Below, piece after piece: positions 28,266 to 36,216 of a DNA stretch of 64,000 nucleotides. The position numbers and the translations under genes were made by a program. The first letter of the stretch is position 1. Each line of letters opens with the position of its first letter. Source of the stretch: JAJRTE01 sp964418585. Its GTDB lineage: Bacteria > Myxococcota_A > UBA796 > JAJRTE01. The DNA lies in assembly GCA_964418585.1 (NCBI GenBank), contig CAYQMG010000169.1:1-64000 (forward strand), written 5' to 3'. Under the pieces are notes generated by a model, which saw only the letters and a list, made by a program, of their open reading frames with translations, was not told the DNA's origin and did no database searches.

Positions 28266-28294
28266 TTGACACCTTGAGACGCCCACGTTAGACT
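28266..28294 (+). promoter_or_regulatory. Upstream promoter (P1) of the S10 region or of a non-coding RNA
   Basis: TTGACA (28266-28271) is a perfect -35, followed by a 17-base spacer and TAGACT (28289-28294, 4/6). A start near 28301 would give a 460-base untranslated leader to rpsJ, or a separate small RNA. Confidence 0.6.
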
Positions 28295-28300
28295 TTGGAC

Positions 28301-28764
28301 CGCTTTTTTCGGGGGCACCCCTTGGTTCCTCGCGAGCGCCGTAACGGGAGCCGCGCGAGCGGCCGTCAGCCCGTGGCGGACTCGGGATGCTTCCAACCCA
28401 GCGGGGGGGCGCGATTGTCAAGCGCGTGAATCCTTGCCCAGGGCGCCGCCTTGCGGTGCTGTGGGGATATCGGACGGGCGAATGCCCGGCGCTGATCCGC
28501 ACGGGGTGAGGGCACGCAGGTCGTAGCGCCGGATCGCGGACAGTTGAGAGGGCGAATCGCCGGGGTAACGGCGTCACCAGGACGAACCGCGAACGGCAGT
28601 GTCCACGCATCGATTGGAGTCGGTTGAGCGTGCCGGCATCACGGGATCGCACGGCTGATCCCGCGGCGGGCTTCGATAATTGTTGACCTTTTCGGCCTGT
28701 TCTGCTATTGGCTGATGGCTTCGCGTTCCCGGTGGGGGAGCGCATTGTCGATCCTGGGGATGAG
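28301..28764 (+). other. Long non-coding leader or candidate structured RNA upstream of rpsJ
   Basis: No coding frame is convincing between the giant STAND start (28172) and rpsJ. Downstream of P1 the DNA holds inverted repeats suited to RNA folding. These are GGGG-GCA-CCCC near 28311-28321, CTCGCG...CGCGAG near 28333-28364, GGGC-GAAT-GCCC near 28478-28489, and a perfect 7-bp stem CGGGATC/GATCCCG with an 8-base loop (28642-28663), 20 bases before the P2 -35. No T-run follows the last stem. It does not match RNase P, tmRNA or 6S motifs that I know. It may be a ribosomal-protein-operon leader or an independent RNA. Confidence 0.4.
28683..28711 (+). promoter_or_regulatory. Proximal promoter (P2) of the ribosomal protein cluster
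   Basis: TTGACC (28683-28688), a 17-base spacer and TATTGG (28706-28711) lie about 54 bases before the rpsJ ATG. This fits a strong housekeeping promoter immediately upstream of S10. Confidence 0.55.
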
Positions 28765-29076
28765 ATGTCTGAACAGAAGATCCGCATTCGATTGAAAGCC
28801 TTCGATCACAGGATACTGGACCGCTCCGCCAAGGAGATCGTCGAGACGGCCCAGAAGACCGGCGCTCGAGTTCGGGGTCCCGTGCCGATGCCGACGGGTA
28901 TCAACAAGTACACCGTGCTTCGTTCGCCGCATGTGGACAAAAAGTCTCGTGAGCAGTTCGAGATTCGCACCCACAAGCGTCTCGTCGACATTCTCGAGCC
29001 CACGCACCAGACCATCGACGCGTTGATGAAGCTCGACCTGTCGGCTGGGGTCGATGTCGAGATCAAGCTGCTGTGA
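28765..29076 (+). CDS. rpsJ: 30S ribosomal protein S10
   Basis: S10, 103 aa, the usual length. The N terminus MSEQKIRIRLKAFDH and the region GPVPMPTGINKYTVLRSPHVDKKSREQ are typical, the latter forming the loop that reaches into the 30S head. It also serves as NusE in antitermination in other bacteria. It is the first gene of the cluster. In most bacteria rplC follows; here the next gene is rplD after only 23 bases, so L3 is missing from its normal place. Confidence 0.97.
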   Translation: MSEQKIRIRLKAFDHRILDRSAKEIVETAQKTGARVRGPVPMPTGINKYTVLRSPHVDKKSREQFEIRTHKRLVDILEPTHQTIDALMKLDLSAGVDVEIKLL

Positions 29077-29099
29077 GGGGCAGAGGGAGGTCTTTCATC

Positions 29100-29723
29100 A
29101 TGCCAACCATTCCTGTGATGAATCAACTCGGCGAGAAGGTTGACGAGATCGAGTTGAGCGACGAAGTGTTCGCGGCTGAGATCAAGGAGCACCTCCTTCA
29201 CGACGTGGTGCGGATGCAGCTTGCGAACAGGCGTTCGGCCAATCCGAGCACGAAGACCCGGGCGATGGTATCCGGGGGTGGGCGGAAGCCCTATCGCCAG
29301 AAAGGGACCGGGCGTGCCCGGCACGGAACCATCCGGGCGGTCCAGTTCCGGGGAGGGGGCGTCGCGTTCGGCCCCAACGGTCGCAAGTACACGATCCGGC
29401 TGAACAAGAAGGTTCGGCGTGCGGCGCTCCGATCCGCGTTGACCCTTCGGCTTTCCAGCAACGACCTGATCGTGGTGGATGAAATCACGCTCAACCGTCC
29501 GAAGACCAAGGCGTTCCTGGAGACGGCGTCACGGCTTGGTGCGGACAAGGCGCTTTACGTGCTTGGCGATGCGGACGAGAATGTCATGCTTTCGGCCCGC
29601 AATGTCCAGGCGGTCAAGGTGCTGCCTGCTGTGGGGTTGAACGTGTACGACATCCTGAAGTATCCCCGGCTTGTCCTGACGAGACCTGCGGTGGAGAAGA
29701 TCGAAGAGAGGTTGAAGGTATGA
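29100..29723 (+). CDS. rplD: 50S ribosomal protein L4
   Basis: L4, 207 aa. GGRKPYRQKGTGRARHGT is the conserved extended loop that lines the peptide exit tunnel. In E. coli L4 also represses the S10 operon by binding its leader; whether it does so here with the long upstream leader is open. GGGAGG lies 9 bases before the ATG. The stop overlaps the start of rplW as ATGA, so the two are translationally coupled. Confidence 0.97.
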   Translation: MPTIPVMNQLGEKVDEIELSDEVFAAEIKEHLLHDVVRMQLANRRSANPSTKTRAMVSGGGRKPYRQKGTGRARHGTIRAVQFRGGGVAFGPNGRKYTIRLNKKVRRAALRSALTLRLSSNDLIVVDEITLNRPKTKAFLETASRLGADKALYVLGDADENVMLSARNVQAVKVLPAVGLNVYDILKYPRLVLTRPAVEKIEERLKV

Positions 29724-30013
29724 AGCCCATCTACGAGATCATCAAGCGACCGTTGCTCACGGAGAAGGGCACGACGCTCGAAGAGGATCACAACATCTAC
29801 TGCTTCGAGGTCGGGATGTCCGCCAACAAGATCGAGATCAAGGCGGCCATCGAGGAGCTGTTCGACGTGGAAGTGGCGAGCGTTCGGACATTGATCGTTC
29901 GGGGCAAGCAGAAGCGGTTCGGTCGAAAGGTGGGGAGGCGCCCCAACTGGAAGAAGGCCTACGTCAAGGTCAAGGGCGACCGCCAGATCGACCTGTTGAA
30001 CCCTGTTACGTAA
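29720..30013 (+). CDS. rplW: 50S ribosomal protein L23
   Basis: L23, 97 aa, sits at the tunnel exit and docks trigger factor and SRP. IKRPLLTEKGTTLEEDHN and VRTLIVRGKQKRFGRKVGRRPNWKKAYV (split here by its basic loop) are typical features. The start overlaps the rplD stop by four bases. About 80 bases separate it from rplB, longer than most gaps in this cluster. Confidence 0.96.
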   Translation: MKPIYEIIKRPLLTEKGTTLEEDHNIYCFEVGMSANKIEIKAAIEELFDVEVASVRTLIVRGKQKRFGRKVGRRPNWKKAYVKVKGDRQIDLLNPVT

Positions 30014-30095
30014 TGACACCGAGGTCGCCCGTGAGCCCGTAGGCGGGCCGGAGGCGAGCAGAGCGAGAACTCGAGCAAGGCCAGGGTAGCGAACC

Positions 30096-30917
30096 ATGGG
30101 AATCAAGACCTTCAAACCGACATCGCCAGGCCGGCGCTTTCAGACCGTGTCCGATTTTGCGGACGTGACGGCCAAGAAGCCCTACAAGGGTTTGACCGGA
30201 CCGCTCAGGCGGCACGGCGGCCGCAACAACACGGGCCGGATCACTGCGCGTTTTCAGGGTGGTGGGCACAAGCGGCGTTACCGGCACATCGATTTCAAGC
30301 GGGCCAAGCGGGATGTGGTGGGGCGTGTCAAGGCGCTCGAGTATGATCCCAACCGGTCGGCGCGAATCGCGCTCATCGCCTACGCGGACGGCGAGAAGTC
30401 CTACATCCTTGCGCCGGTGGGTCTCGAGGTTGGGGACACGGTGGTATCGAGCGAGGAAGCGGACATTCGGCCGGGCAATGCGCTCCCCCTTCGGCGAATC
30501 CCTTTGGGGACTCAGGTCCACAATGTGGAGCTGAAGATCGGCAAGGGCGGGCAGATGGTACGGAGTGCCGGGACGTTCGCCCAGGTGATGGCCAAGGAAG
30601 GCAAGCACTGTCTCCTGCGGCTTCCCTCCGGGGAGCTGCGGAAGGTTCATCTGGAGTGTTACGCCACGGTGGGGCAGGTCAGCAACCTCGACCACGAGAA
30701 CATTTCCTATGGAAAGGCGGGCCGGCGGCGTTGGCTTGGCCGGCGGCCGCACAACCGTGGCACCAGCATGAACCCGATCGACCATCCGCACGGTGGTGGT
30801 GAGGGCAAGACCAAGGGCGGGCGCAACCCGGTGACCCCGTGGGGGATTCCCACGAAGGGTTACAAGACCCGCAAGAACCTGAGGACCGACAAGTTCATCG
30901 TCAAGAGACGCAAATAG
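30096..30917 (+). CDS. rplB: 50S ribosomal protein L2
   Basis: L2, 273 aa, full length. It helps form the peptidyl transferase centre and subunit joining. RHGGRNNTGRITARFQGGGH near the N terminus and NPIDHPHGGGEGKTKGGRNP near the C terminus are the family hallmarks, including the conserved histidine of HPHGGGEG. Followed by rpsS after 19 bases. Confidence 0.98.
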   Translation: MGIKTFKPTSPGRRFQTVSDFADVTAKKPYKGLTGPLRRHGGRNNTGRITARFQGGGHKRRYRHIDFKRAKRDVVGRVKALEYDPNRSARIALIAYADGEKSYILAPVGLEVGDTVVSSEEADIRPGNALPLRRIPLGTQVHNVELKIGKGGQMVRSAGTFAQVMAKEGKHCLLRLPSGELRKVHLECYATVGQVSNLDHENISYGKAGRRRWLGRRPHNRGTSMNPIDHPHGGGEGKTKGGRNPVTPWGIPTKGYKTRKNLRTDKFIVKRRK

Positions 30918-30936
30918 GTGCAAGTGAGGAGTTGGA

Positions 30937-31218
30937 ATGGCGCGTTCTGTGAAAAAGGGACCGTTCGTGGATGAGCACCTCATGAAAAAGGTGCGCGAAG
31001 CCACGCGGAGCAGGAGCACGAAGGTCATCAAGACCTGGTCTCGCCGTTCGACCATCGTCCCGGAGATGATCGGGCTGACCTTCGCCGTTCACAACGGGAG
31101 AAAGTTCTTGCCGGTCTTCGTGACCGAGAACCTGGTCGGCCACAAGCTCGGTGAGTTCGCCCCCACGCGCGTCTTTCACGGGCATGCGGGGGACCGCAGG
31201 GGTCGGGTGAAGCGCTAG
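30937..31218 (+). CDS. rpsS: 30S ribosomal protein S19
   Basis: S19, 93 aa, binds the 30S head with S13. MARSVKKGPFVDEHLMKK, WSRRSTIVPEMIGLTFAVHN and GHKLGEFAPTRVFHGH match the family closely. GAGG lies a short distance before the ATG. Confidence 0.97.
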   Translation: MARSVKKGPFVDEHLMKKVREATRSRSTKVIKTWSRRSTIVPEMIGLTFAVHNGRKFLPVFVTENLVGHKLGEFAPTRVFHGHAGDRRGRVKR

Positions 31219-31267
31219 GAGCTTGAGAGCGGTCGCGCTGCACACCCCGGAACGAATAGGATTGAAC

Positions 31268-31606
31268 ATGGATGCAAGAGCCATTCACAGACATGCACGG
31301 GTGGCGCCGCGGAAGGTTCGGCTGGTCGCCGACCTCGTGCGGGGACTGCCGGTACCGAGAGCGCTGGAGATCCTGGCATTCACCAGGAAGGCTGCGGCGC
31401 CGGTTCTTACCAAGGTCATCAATTCCGCGGTGGCGAACGCCACGCAGAAAGGTGACGTGGATGTCGACGGGCTGGTGATATCCAAGATCACCGTCGATCA
31501 GGGGCCCATGCTGAAGCGCTACCTTCCCAGGGCGATGGGCCGGGCCACCATGATCCAGAAGAAGACGAGCCACATCACGGTGGTCGTGGAGGATGAATCC
31601 GAGTGA
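31268..31606 (+). CDS. rplV: 50S ribosomal protein L22
   Basis: L22, 112 aa, lines the exit tunnel with L4. ARVAPRKVRLVADLVRG at the N terminus and the C-terminal loop PMLKRYLPRAMGRATMIQKK are characteristic; the loop tip is the macrolide-relevant hairpin. The ATG at the MDARAIHRHARV reading was chosen over upstream in-frame codons because it matches the family N terminus. Confidence 0.96.
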   Translation: MDARAIHRHARVAPRKVRLVADLVRGLPVPRALEILAFTRKAAAPVLTKVINSAVANATQKGDVDVDGLVISKITVDQGPMLKRYLPRAMGRATMIQKKTSHITVVVEDESE

Positions 31607-31634
31607 ACCGTGTCGGGTGCGAAGGAGATACTCT

Positions 31635-32279
31635 GTGGGACAGAAAGTAAGTCCAATCGGTTTTCGCCTCGGGGTTACCAAGACCTGGGATTCGCGCTGG
31701 TATGCCAAGCGGGAGTACACGAAGCTCCTGCATGAGGATCTGAAGATTCGGAAGTTCCTCAAGAAGCGGCTCTACTCGGCCGGGATCTCCAAGATCGTCA
31801 TCGAGCGTGCCGCGAACAAAGCCAAGGTGTACGTGCACGCAGCCAAGCCCGGCATGGTGATTGGGAAGCGCTGCGCCGGCCTGGAAAGCCTCAAGGCGGA
31901 CCTGAGTCGAATCACCAGCAACGATGTGTTCCTGAACATCATCGAGGTGCGCAAGGTTGACACCGATGCGCAGCTCGTGGCCGAGAACATCGGGGCACAG
32001 CTTGAGAAGCGTGTTTCCTTCCGGCGAGCGATGAAAAAGGCGATGACCCAGGCTTTGCGGGCGGGCGCGAAGGGGATCAAGATCAACTGTGCCGGCCGAC
32101 TGGGGGGCGCGGAGATGGCCCGAAGCGAGTTTTACCGCGAAGGCCGCGTGCCGTTGCACACGCTTCGAGCCGACATCGACTATGGTTTCGCCGAGGCGCG
32201 GACCACGTACGGCGCGGTTGGTGTGAAGGTGTGGATCTACAAAGGGGAAGTGATCCCCGGAGAAGAGGACAGCCGATAA
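31635..32279 (+). CDS. rpsC: 30S ribosomal protein S3
   Basis: S3, 214 aa, forms part of the mRNA entry site. The GTG start (AAGGAG 7 bases upstream) gives the standard N terminus VGQKVSPIGFRLG. A KH domain includes AKPGMVIGKRCAGLE, where the loop is GKRC rather than the frequent GKGG/GRGG. The C domain has GRLGGAEMARSEFYREGRVP. The usual C-terminal tail is short. Confidence 0.97.
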   Translation: MGQKVSPIGFRLGVTKTWDSRWYAKREYTKLLHEDLKIRKFLKKRLYSAGISKIVIERAANKAKVYVHAAKPGMVIGKRCAGLESLKADLSRITSNDVFLNIIEVRKVDTDAQLVAENIGAQLEKRVSFRRAMKKAMTQALRAGAKGIKINCAGRLGGAEMARSEFYREGRVPLHTLRADIDYGFAEARTTYGAVGVKVWIYKGEVIPGEEDSR

Positions 32280-32291
32280 GGAGTTGGACAG

Positions 32292-32711
32292 ATGCTCAGT
32301 CCAAAGCGAGTCAAGTACCGCAAGCAACAGAAAGGCCGGCGGCGGGGTATCGCCAGGGCCGGAAGCTCCTTGAGCTTCGGCGACTACGGCTTGCAGGCGC
32401 TCGAGCCCGGGAGGATCACGGCCCGCCAGATCGAGGCTGCACGTATTGCGATGACGCGGTTCGTCAAGCGGGGTGGCAAGATCTGGATTCGGATCTTTCC
32501 GGACAAGCCCATCACCAAGAAGCCGGCGGAAACCCGGATGGGAAAGGGCAAGGGCTCCCCTGAGGCGTGGGTGGCCGTGGTACGGCCCGGCCGGATGCTG
32601 TACGAGATGGAAGGCGTCACGCTCGAGCAGGCGCGCGAGGCATTCCGGCTTGCGTCTCACAAACTTCCCATCGCGACGCGGTTCCTTTCCAGAGAGGGAG
32701 CTTTGGAATGA
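32292..32711 (+). CDS. rplP: 50S ribosomal protein L16
   Basis: L16, 139 aa, contacts A-site tRNA in the 50S. MLSPKRVKYRKQQKGR, RIFPDKPITKKPAETRMGKG and SPEAWVAVVRPGRMLYEM are canonical. The stop overlaps the rpmC start (ATGA). Confidence 0.97.
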   Translation: MLSPKRVKYRKQQKGRRRGIARAGSSLSFGDYGLQALEPGRITARQIEAARIAMTRFVKRGGKIWIRIFPDKPITKKPAETRMGKGKGSPEAWVAVVRPGRMLYEMEGVTLEQAREAFRLASHKLPIATRFLSREGALE

Positions 32712-33079
32712 AGATAGAAGGCCTCAACAGGTTGTCGGACAACGACATCATTACAAAGCGGGCCGAGTTGATGCGTGAGCTGATGGCCTTGCAGATCCAG
32801 TTGCGCATGCAGCAACTGGAGAATACCTCGAAGATCAAGAAGACGCGCAGGGCCGTGGCCAGGTTGAACACCGAGCTGCGGGCGAGGGAAATCGCCCAGA
32901 ACCTGCCCAAAGGCACCCTCCTCGGCCGGAGTGTGGCAAAGGCGCATGACGAAGCGACCGGAGCCGAGGCCGAGGGAACCGGGAAGCGGAGTCGTTTCGG
33001 CTTTGGCCTCCTCAAGGACGCCTTGCTCGGCAGGAAGAGCGACGTGACGGAATCCAGCGAGGGAGTTCAGAATGGATAG
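32708..33079 (+). CDS. rpmC: 50S ribosomal protein L29 with long C-terminal extension
   Basis: The first 65 or so residues are a normal L29 coiled hairpin at the tunnel exit (LSDNDIITKRAELMRELM, then KKTRRAVARLNTELRARE). L29 is normally 60-75 aa; this protein is 123 aa. The extra tail of about 50 residues contains GTLLGRSVAKAHDE and RSRFGFGLLKDALLGRK and is mixed charged and flexible. Its position beside L23 would put it near the nascent-chain exit. The stop overlaps the rpsQ start by 8 bases, so the extension is not an annotation artefact of a missed stop. Confidence 0.9.
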   Translation: MKIEGLNRLSDNDIITKRAELMRELMALQIQLRMQQLENTSKIKKTRRAVARLNTELRAREIAQNLPKGTLLGRSVAKAHDEATGAEAEGTGKRSRFGFGLLKDALLGRKSDVTESSEGVQNG

Positions 33080-33353
33080 CACCAACAGGTCACAGGGCCT
33101 GCGCAAGAAGCTCGTCGGCACCGTGGTGAGCACCAAGATGCAGAAGACCATCGTGGTCTCCGTCGCGCGAAAGGTTCGCCACCCGAAGTATTTGAAGTAT
33201 GTGACCACCCGGAAGAAGTACTACGTGCATGACGAGCACGAGGAGTGTCGGGTCGGTGACGAGGTGGAAATCCTCGAGACGCGACCGTTGAGCAAGATGA
33301 AGCGCTGGCGCCTGCTCGGAATCAAGTCCCGGGCAGAAGGGGCTGAAGTCTGA
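33072..33353 (+). CDS. rpsQ: 30S ribosomal protein S17
   Basis: S17, 93 aa, a primary 16S rRNA-binding OB-fold protein. LVGTVVSTKMQKTIVVSVARKVRHP-type sequence (residues about 14-38) and ETRPLSKMKRWRL are typical. It starts inside the last codons of rpmC. Confidence 0.96.
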   Translation: MDSTNRSQGLRKKLVGTVVSTKMQKTIVVSVARKVRHPKYLKYVTTRKKYYVHDEHEECRVGDEVEILETRPLSKMKRWRLLGIKSRAEGAEV

Positions 33354-33397
33354 CGAGTCGCCCGGGGACGGGTCCGAGGTAGAGGAGGGCTGCGGCC

Positions 33398-33766
33398 ATG
33401 ATTCAGAGTCAGAGTTACCTGGACGTCGCCGACAATTCGGGGGCCAAAAAGGTCATGTGCATCAAGGTACCCGGCGGGTCGCGTCGAAAGTACGCCAGCA
33501 TCGGCGACGTGATCACGGTCACCGTCAAGGAGGCCATCCCGAACTCCAAGGTGAAGCGTGGCGAGGTCATGAAGGCAGTCGTCGTGCGGACCGCCAAGGA
33601 GATTCGTCGGCCCGACGGTTCGTATATCAAGTTTGACACCAACTCCGCCGTGCTCATCAACGCCCAGCGCGAGCCCATCGGGACCCGCATCTTCGGGCCG
33701 GTGGCCCGCGAGTTGAGAGCCAAGCGGTTCATGAAGATTATCTCGCTCGCTCCCGAGGTGTTGTGA
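33398..33766 (+). CDS. rplN: 50S ribosomal protein L14
   Basis: L14, 122 aa, universal length. MIQSQSYLDVADNSGAKKVM at the start and GTRIFGPVARELR near the end are diagnostic. In almost all bacteria rplX (L24) follows directly; here 153 bases without a gene lead to rplE. Confidence 0.98.
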   Translation: MIQSQSYLDVADNSGAKKVMCIKVPGGSRRKYASIGDVITVTVKEAIPNSKVKRGEVMKAVVVRTAKEIRRPDGSYIKFDTNSAVLINAQREPIGTRIFGPVARELRAKRFMKIISLAPEVL

Positions 33767-33919
33767 GCAGCGTGAGCAACGGCGGCCCCTGGCGATAAAA
33801 AGGGGGTCGGCACCCAGGGAACGGGCAGGGACCGGGATTCTCACGTGGACCGGCGCAAGGCCCCATGTGGAAGCGTCCCCCCGGAGGACACCCGGTACCG
33901 GGCAGCAGGAGTACCGTCC
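33767..33919. other. Gene-free gap where rplX (L24) is normally found
   Basis: This 153-base interval between rplN and rplE is too short for L24 (about 100-105 aa) and none of its frames shows the L24 KOW motif. It contains a possible long-loop hairpin (CCCTGG/CCAGGG, about 33786-33822) and GCAGCAGGAG just before the rplE start. No promoter is evident. Confidence 0.7.
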
Positions 33920-34462
33920 ATGGCACGGCTGAAGGACAAATACGAGAAAGAGATTGTACCTGCACTGATGAAGGAGTTCGGATACGAAAACGTCATGCAG
34001 GTGCCCAGGCTGACCAAGATCGTCGTGAATACCAGCCTCAAGGAGGCCATCCAGAACATCAAGGTGCTGGAGACCGCCGCGGCTGAGTTGGCCCTCATCA
34101 CCGGACAGAAGGCAATCATCCGTCGCGCGCGACGGTCCATCGCCAACTTCAAACTCCGGGAAGGGATGCCCATCGGCGCCATGGTCACGCTGCGACGCGA
34201 GCGCATGTACGAGTTCATGGACAGGCTGTTCAACGTGGCGATCCCGAGAATTCGCGACTTCCGGGGGGTCTCGCCGAAATCGTTCGACGGCCGCGGGAAC
34301 TATTCGATGGGGTTGGGTGAGCAGATCATCTTTCCCGAGATCGACTACGACAAGGTGACCAAGGTGAACGGAATGAACGTGACCTTCGTGACGACGGCCC
34401 GAACGGACCAGGAGGCGAAGGCCTTGCTTGCTCACTTTGGGATGCCTTTCAGGCAGCAGTGA
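33920..34462 (+). CDS. rplE: 50S ribosomal protein L5
   Basis: L5, 180 aa, binds 5S rRNA in the central protuberance. The start MARLKDKYEKE was chosen to match family length. NTSLKEAIQNIK, ITGQKAIIRRARRSIANFKL and NYSMGLGEQIIFPEIDYDKV are conserved; the last is the typical tRNA/5S contact region. Confidence 0.97.
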   Translation: MARLKDKYEKEIVPALMKEFGYENVMQVPRLTKIVVNTSLKEAIQNIKVLETAAAELALITGQKAIIRRARRSIANFKLREGMPIGAMVTLRRERMYEFMDRLFNVAIPRIRDFRGVSPKSFDGRGNYSMGLGEQIIFPEIDYDKVTKVNGMNVTFVTTARTDQEAKALLAHFGMPFRQQ

Positions 34463-34508
34463 ACTGTCGGAATGGAATGAATTCACGATCTGTTTGAGGA
34501 GTGGTCCG

Positions 34509-34694
34509 GTGGCGCGAAAAGCATTGATGTTCAAGGCACAACGCAAACCGAAGTTCAAGGTGCGCGCGTACAACCGATGCCCGCTGTGTGGGAGGCCGAG
34601 GGCCTTCATGCGCAAGTTCGGGATGTGCCGGATATGTTTTCGGACCTTGGCGCTCAAGGGCGAGATTCCCGGGGTGATCAAGTCGAGTTGGTAG
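34509..34694 (+). CDS. rpsN: 30S ribosomal protein S14, zinc-binding (type Z)
   Basis: S14 of the short zinc form, 61 aa, with a GTG start (VARKALMFKAQ). RCPLCGRPRAFMRKFGMCRI shows the CxxC...CxxC zinc knuckle completed by the following Cys. The long zinc-free form of many proteobacteria is not present here. Confidence 0.96.
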   Translation: MARKALMFKAQRKPKFKVRAYNRCPLCGRPRAFMRKFGMCRICFRTLALKGEIPGVIKSSW

Positions 34695-34749
34695 TCTTGT
34701 AGCCTGGACGTGGCGGTCAGGGATTACTAACAGGTTGAGGAGAGTTTTC

Positions 34750-35148
34750 ATGAGCATGACCGATCCGGTGGCGGACCTCTTGACCCGTCTGCGAAATGCC
34801 ACTCGTGCGAAACATGCCACGGTGACGATTCCGAAGTCCGTGCTCAAGCTGAACATCTTGAGGATTTTGAAAGACGAGGGATTCATTCGCGGCTATCAGA
34901 TCACGGGGGAGGCGCCGAAGCAGCAGATCGTCGTGTCTCTCGGGTACGACCAGCACCGACAGGGGTTGATCCGCGGGCTGCGCCGGGTCAGCAAACCCGG
35001 GTGTCGCATCTACGTGGGGAAGGACAAGCTCCCGAGGATTCGCAACGGGCTGGGTGTGGCGATCATGTCCACCTCGAGAGGTGTGATGAGTGATGCCCAG
35101 GCTCGAGCGGCGGGTGTCGGTGGCGAGTTTCTTTGTGAGGTCTGGTAG
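34750..35148 (+). CDS. rpsH: 30S ribosomal protein S8
   Basis: S8, 132 aa, binds the central 16S domain and regulates the spc operon in E. coli. TDPVADLLTRLRNATRA at the start and RVSKPGCRIYV and GVAIMSTSRGVMSDAQAR at the end are typical. GAGGAG lies 7 bases before the ATG. Confidence 0.97.
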   Translation: MSMTDPVADLLTRLRNATRAKHATVTIPKSVLKLNILRILKDEGFIRGYQITGEAPKQQIVVSLGYDQHRQGLIRGLRRVSKPGCRIYVGKDKLPRIRNGLGVAIMSTSRGVMSDAQARAAGVGGEFLCEVW

Positions 35149-35198
35149 GGTGCGAAGATTCCGGAGCACCGTTGGTGGCTCCGTTTGTGAGGGACATC

Positions 35199-35738
35199 AT
35201 GTCGAGAATCGGCCGTAAGCCCATTGAGTTGCCCACAGGCGTGACGGTCACCGAGAAGGACGGTGTCGTGCGGGTTACTGGGCCCAAGGGGTCACTGAGC
35301 ATGTCGTTGTCCCCTTTGACGACGTTGCGCCAGGAAGGGGTGAAGCTGTTTGTGGAGCGCAAGTCGGATGACCGGCAGTCGCGGTCCGTGCACGGGCTGA
35401 TGCGGAACCTGATAGCCAACATGGTTCGAGGGGTTTCGACAGGATTCGAGAAGCGCCTGGATATCGTTGGCGTTGGTTTCAAGGCGGAGCTTTCGGACCG
35501 GGTGTTGCGTCTCAATCTTGGCTTTTCGCACCCTGTCATCCTTCCTCTGCCCGAGGGGATTGACATTGTGCTGGAGAAGCCCACGAAGATCGTGGTGAAA
35601 GGGATTGATGCCCAGCAGGTGGGACAGGTTGCCGCGAATATTCGGGGGTACCGGCCGCCTGACAGCTACAAGGGCAAGGGAATACGCTACGAAGGCGAGG
35701 TCGTCAAGTTGAAGCCGGGCAAGGCCGCAGCAGGGTAG
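35199..35738 (+). CDS. rplF: 50S ribosomal protein L6
   Basis: L6, 179 aa, two tandem RNA-binding folds near the GTPase centre. MSRIGRKPIELPTGVTV begins the protein; RVTGPKGSL, GVGFKAEL and the C-terminal YKGKGIRYEGEVVKLKPGK are characteristic. The ATG was placed at the family N terminus. Confidence 0.97.
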   Translation: MSRIGRKPIELPTGVTVTEKDGVVRVTGPKGSLSMSLSPLTTLRQEGVKLFVERKSDDRQSRSVHGLMRNLIANMVRGVSTGFEKRLDIVGVGFKAELSDRVLRLNLGFSHPVILPLPEGIDIVLEKPTKIVVKGIDAQQVGQVAANIRGYRPPDSYKGKGIRYEGEVVKLKPGKAAAG

Positions 35739-35815
35739 CGTGTCGTTCTGTGCCGGAAGTCTCTTGTCGGTGGACCTGTTTGGCGTCTGGCGGCGAGTAT
35801 TGGAGGTTATCGGTC

Positions 35816-36184
35816 GTGGGAAAGAGAAACCCAAGGGTGGTCGCCCGTGAGCGGCGCAAGATGAGTCTTCGCAAGAAGGTGCGCGGAACGCCTGAGCGCC
35901 CGCGGCTGTGCGTCTATTGCAGCGGTCGGCACGTGTACGCACAGATCATCGACGACGAGTCGGGGCGGACGCTGGCTGCTGCGTCGACGCTGTCGCCCGA
36001 GCTGCGATCTCAGGGCAAGGTTGGATCCAACATCGCATCGGCCATCAAGGTGGGGGAAGCCATTGCTGCCGCTGGACTGGCCGCGAACGTGAAAAAGGTG
36101 GTGTTCGATCGGAACGGATTCATCTACCACGGAAAGGTGAAGGCGCTCGGAGACGCCGCTCGGAAGGGCGGACTCGAGTTCTGA
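35816..36184 (+). CDS. rplR: 50S ribosomal protein L18
   Basis: L18, 122 aa, binds 5S rRNA with L5. The start is GTG with GGAGG 9 bases upstream. RKKVRGTPERPRLCVYCSGR and FDRNGFIYHGKVKALGDAAR match the family. The N-terminal basic segment is normal. Confidence 0.95.
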   Translation: MGKRNPRVVARERRKMSLRKKVRGTPERPRLCVYCSGRHVYAQIIDDESGRTLAAASTLSPELRSQGKVGSNIASAIKVGEAIAAAGLAANVKKVVFDRNGFIYHGKVKALGDAARKGGLEF

Positions 36185-36216
36185 GATAGTGGCGACTGAC
36201 GTATCGGGGAGTGATT

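Noticed and set aside
33767..33919. Possible short remnant of rplX
   Set aside because: No frame shows the L24 KOW sequence and 153 bases cannot hold the gene.
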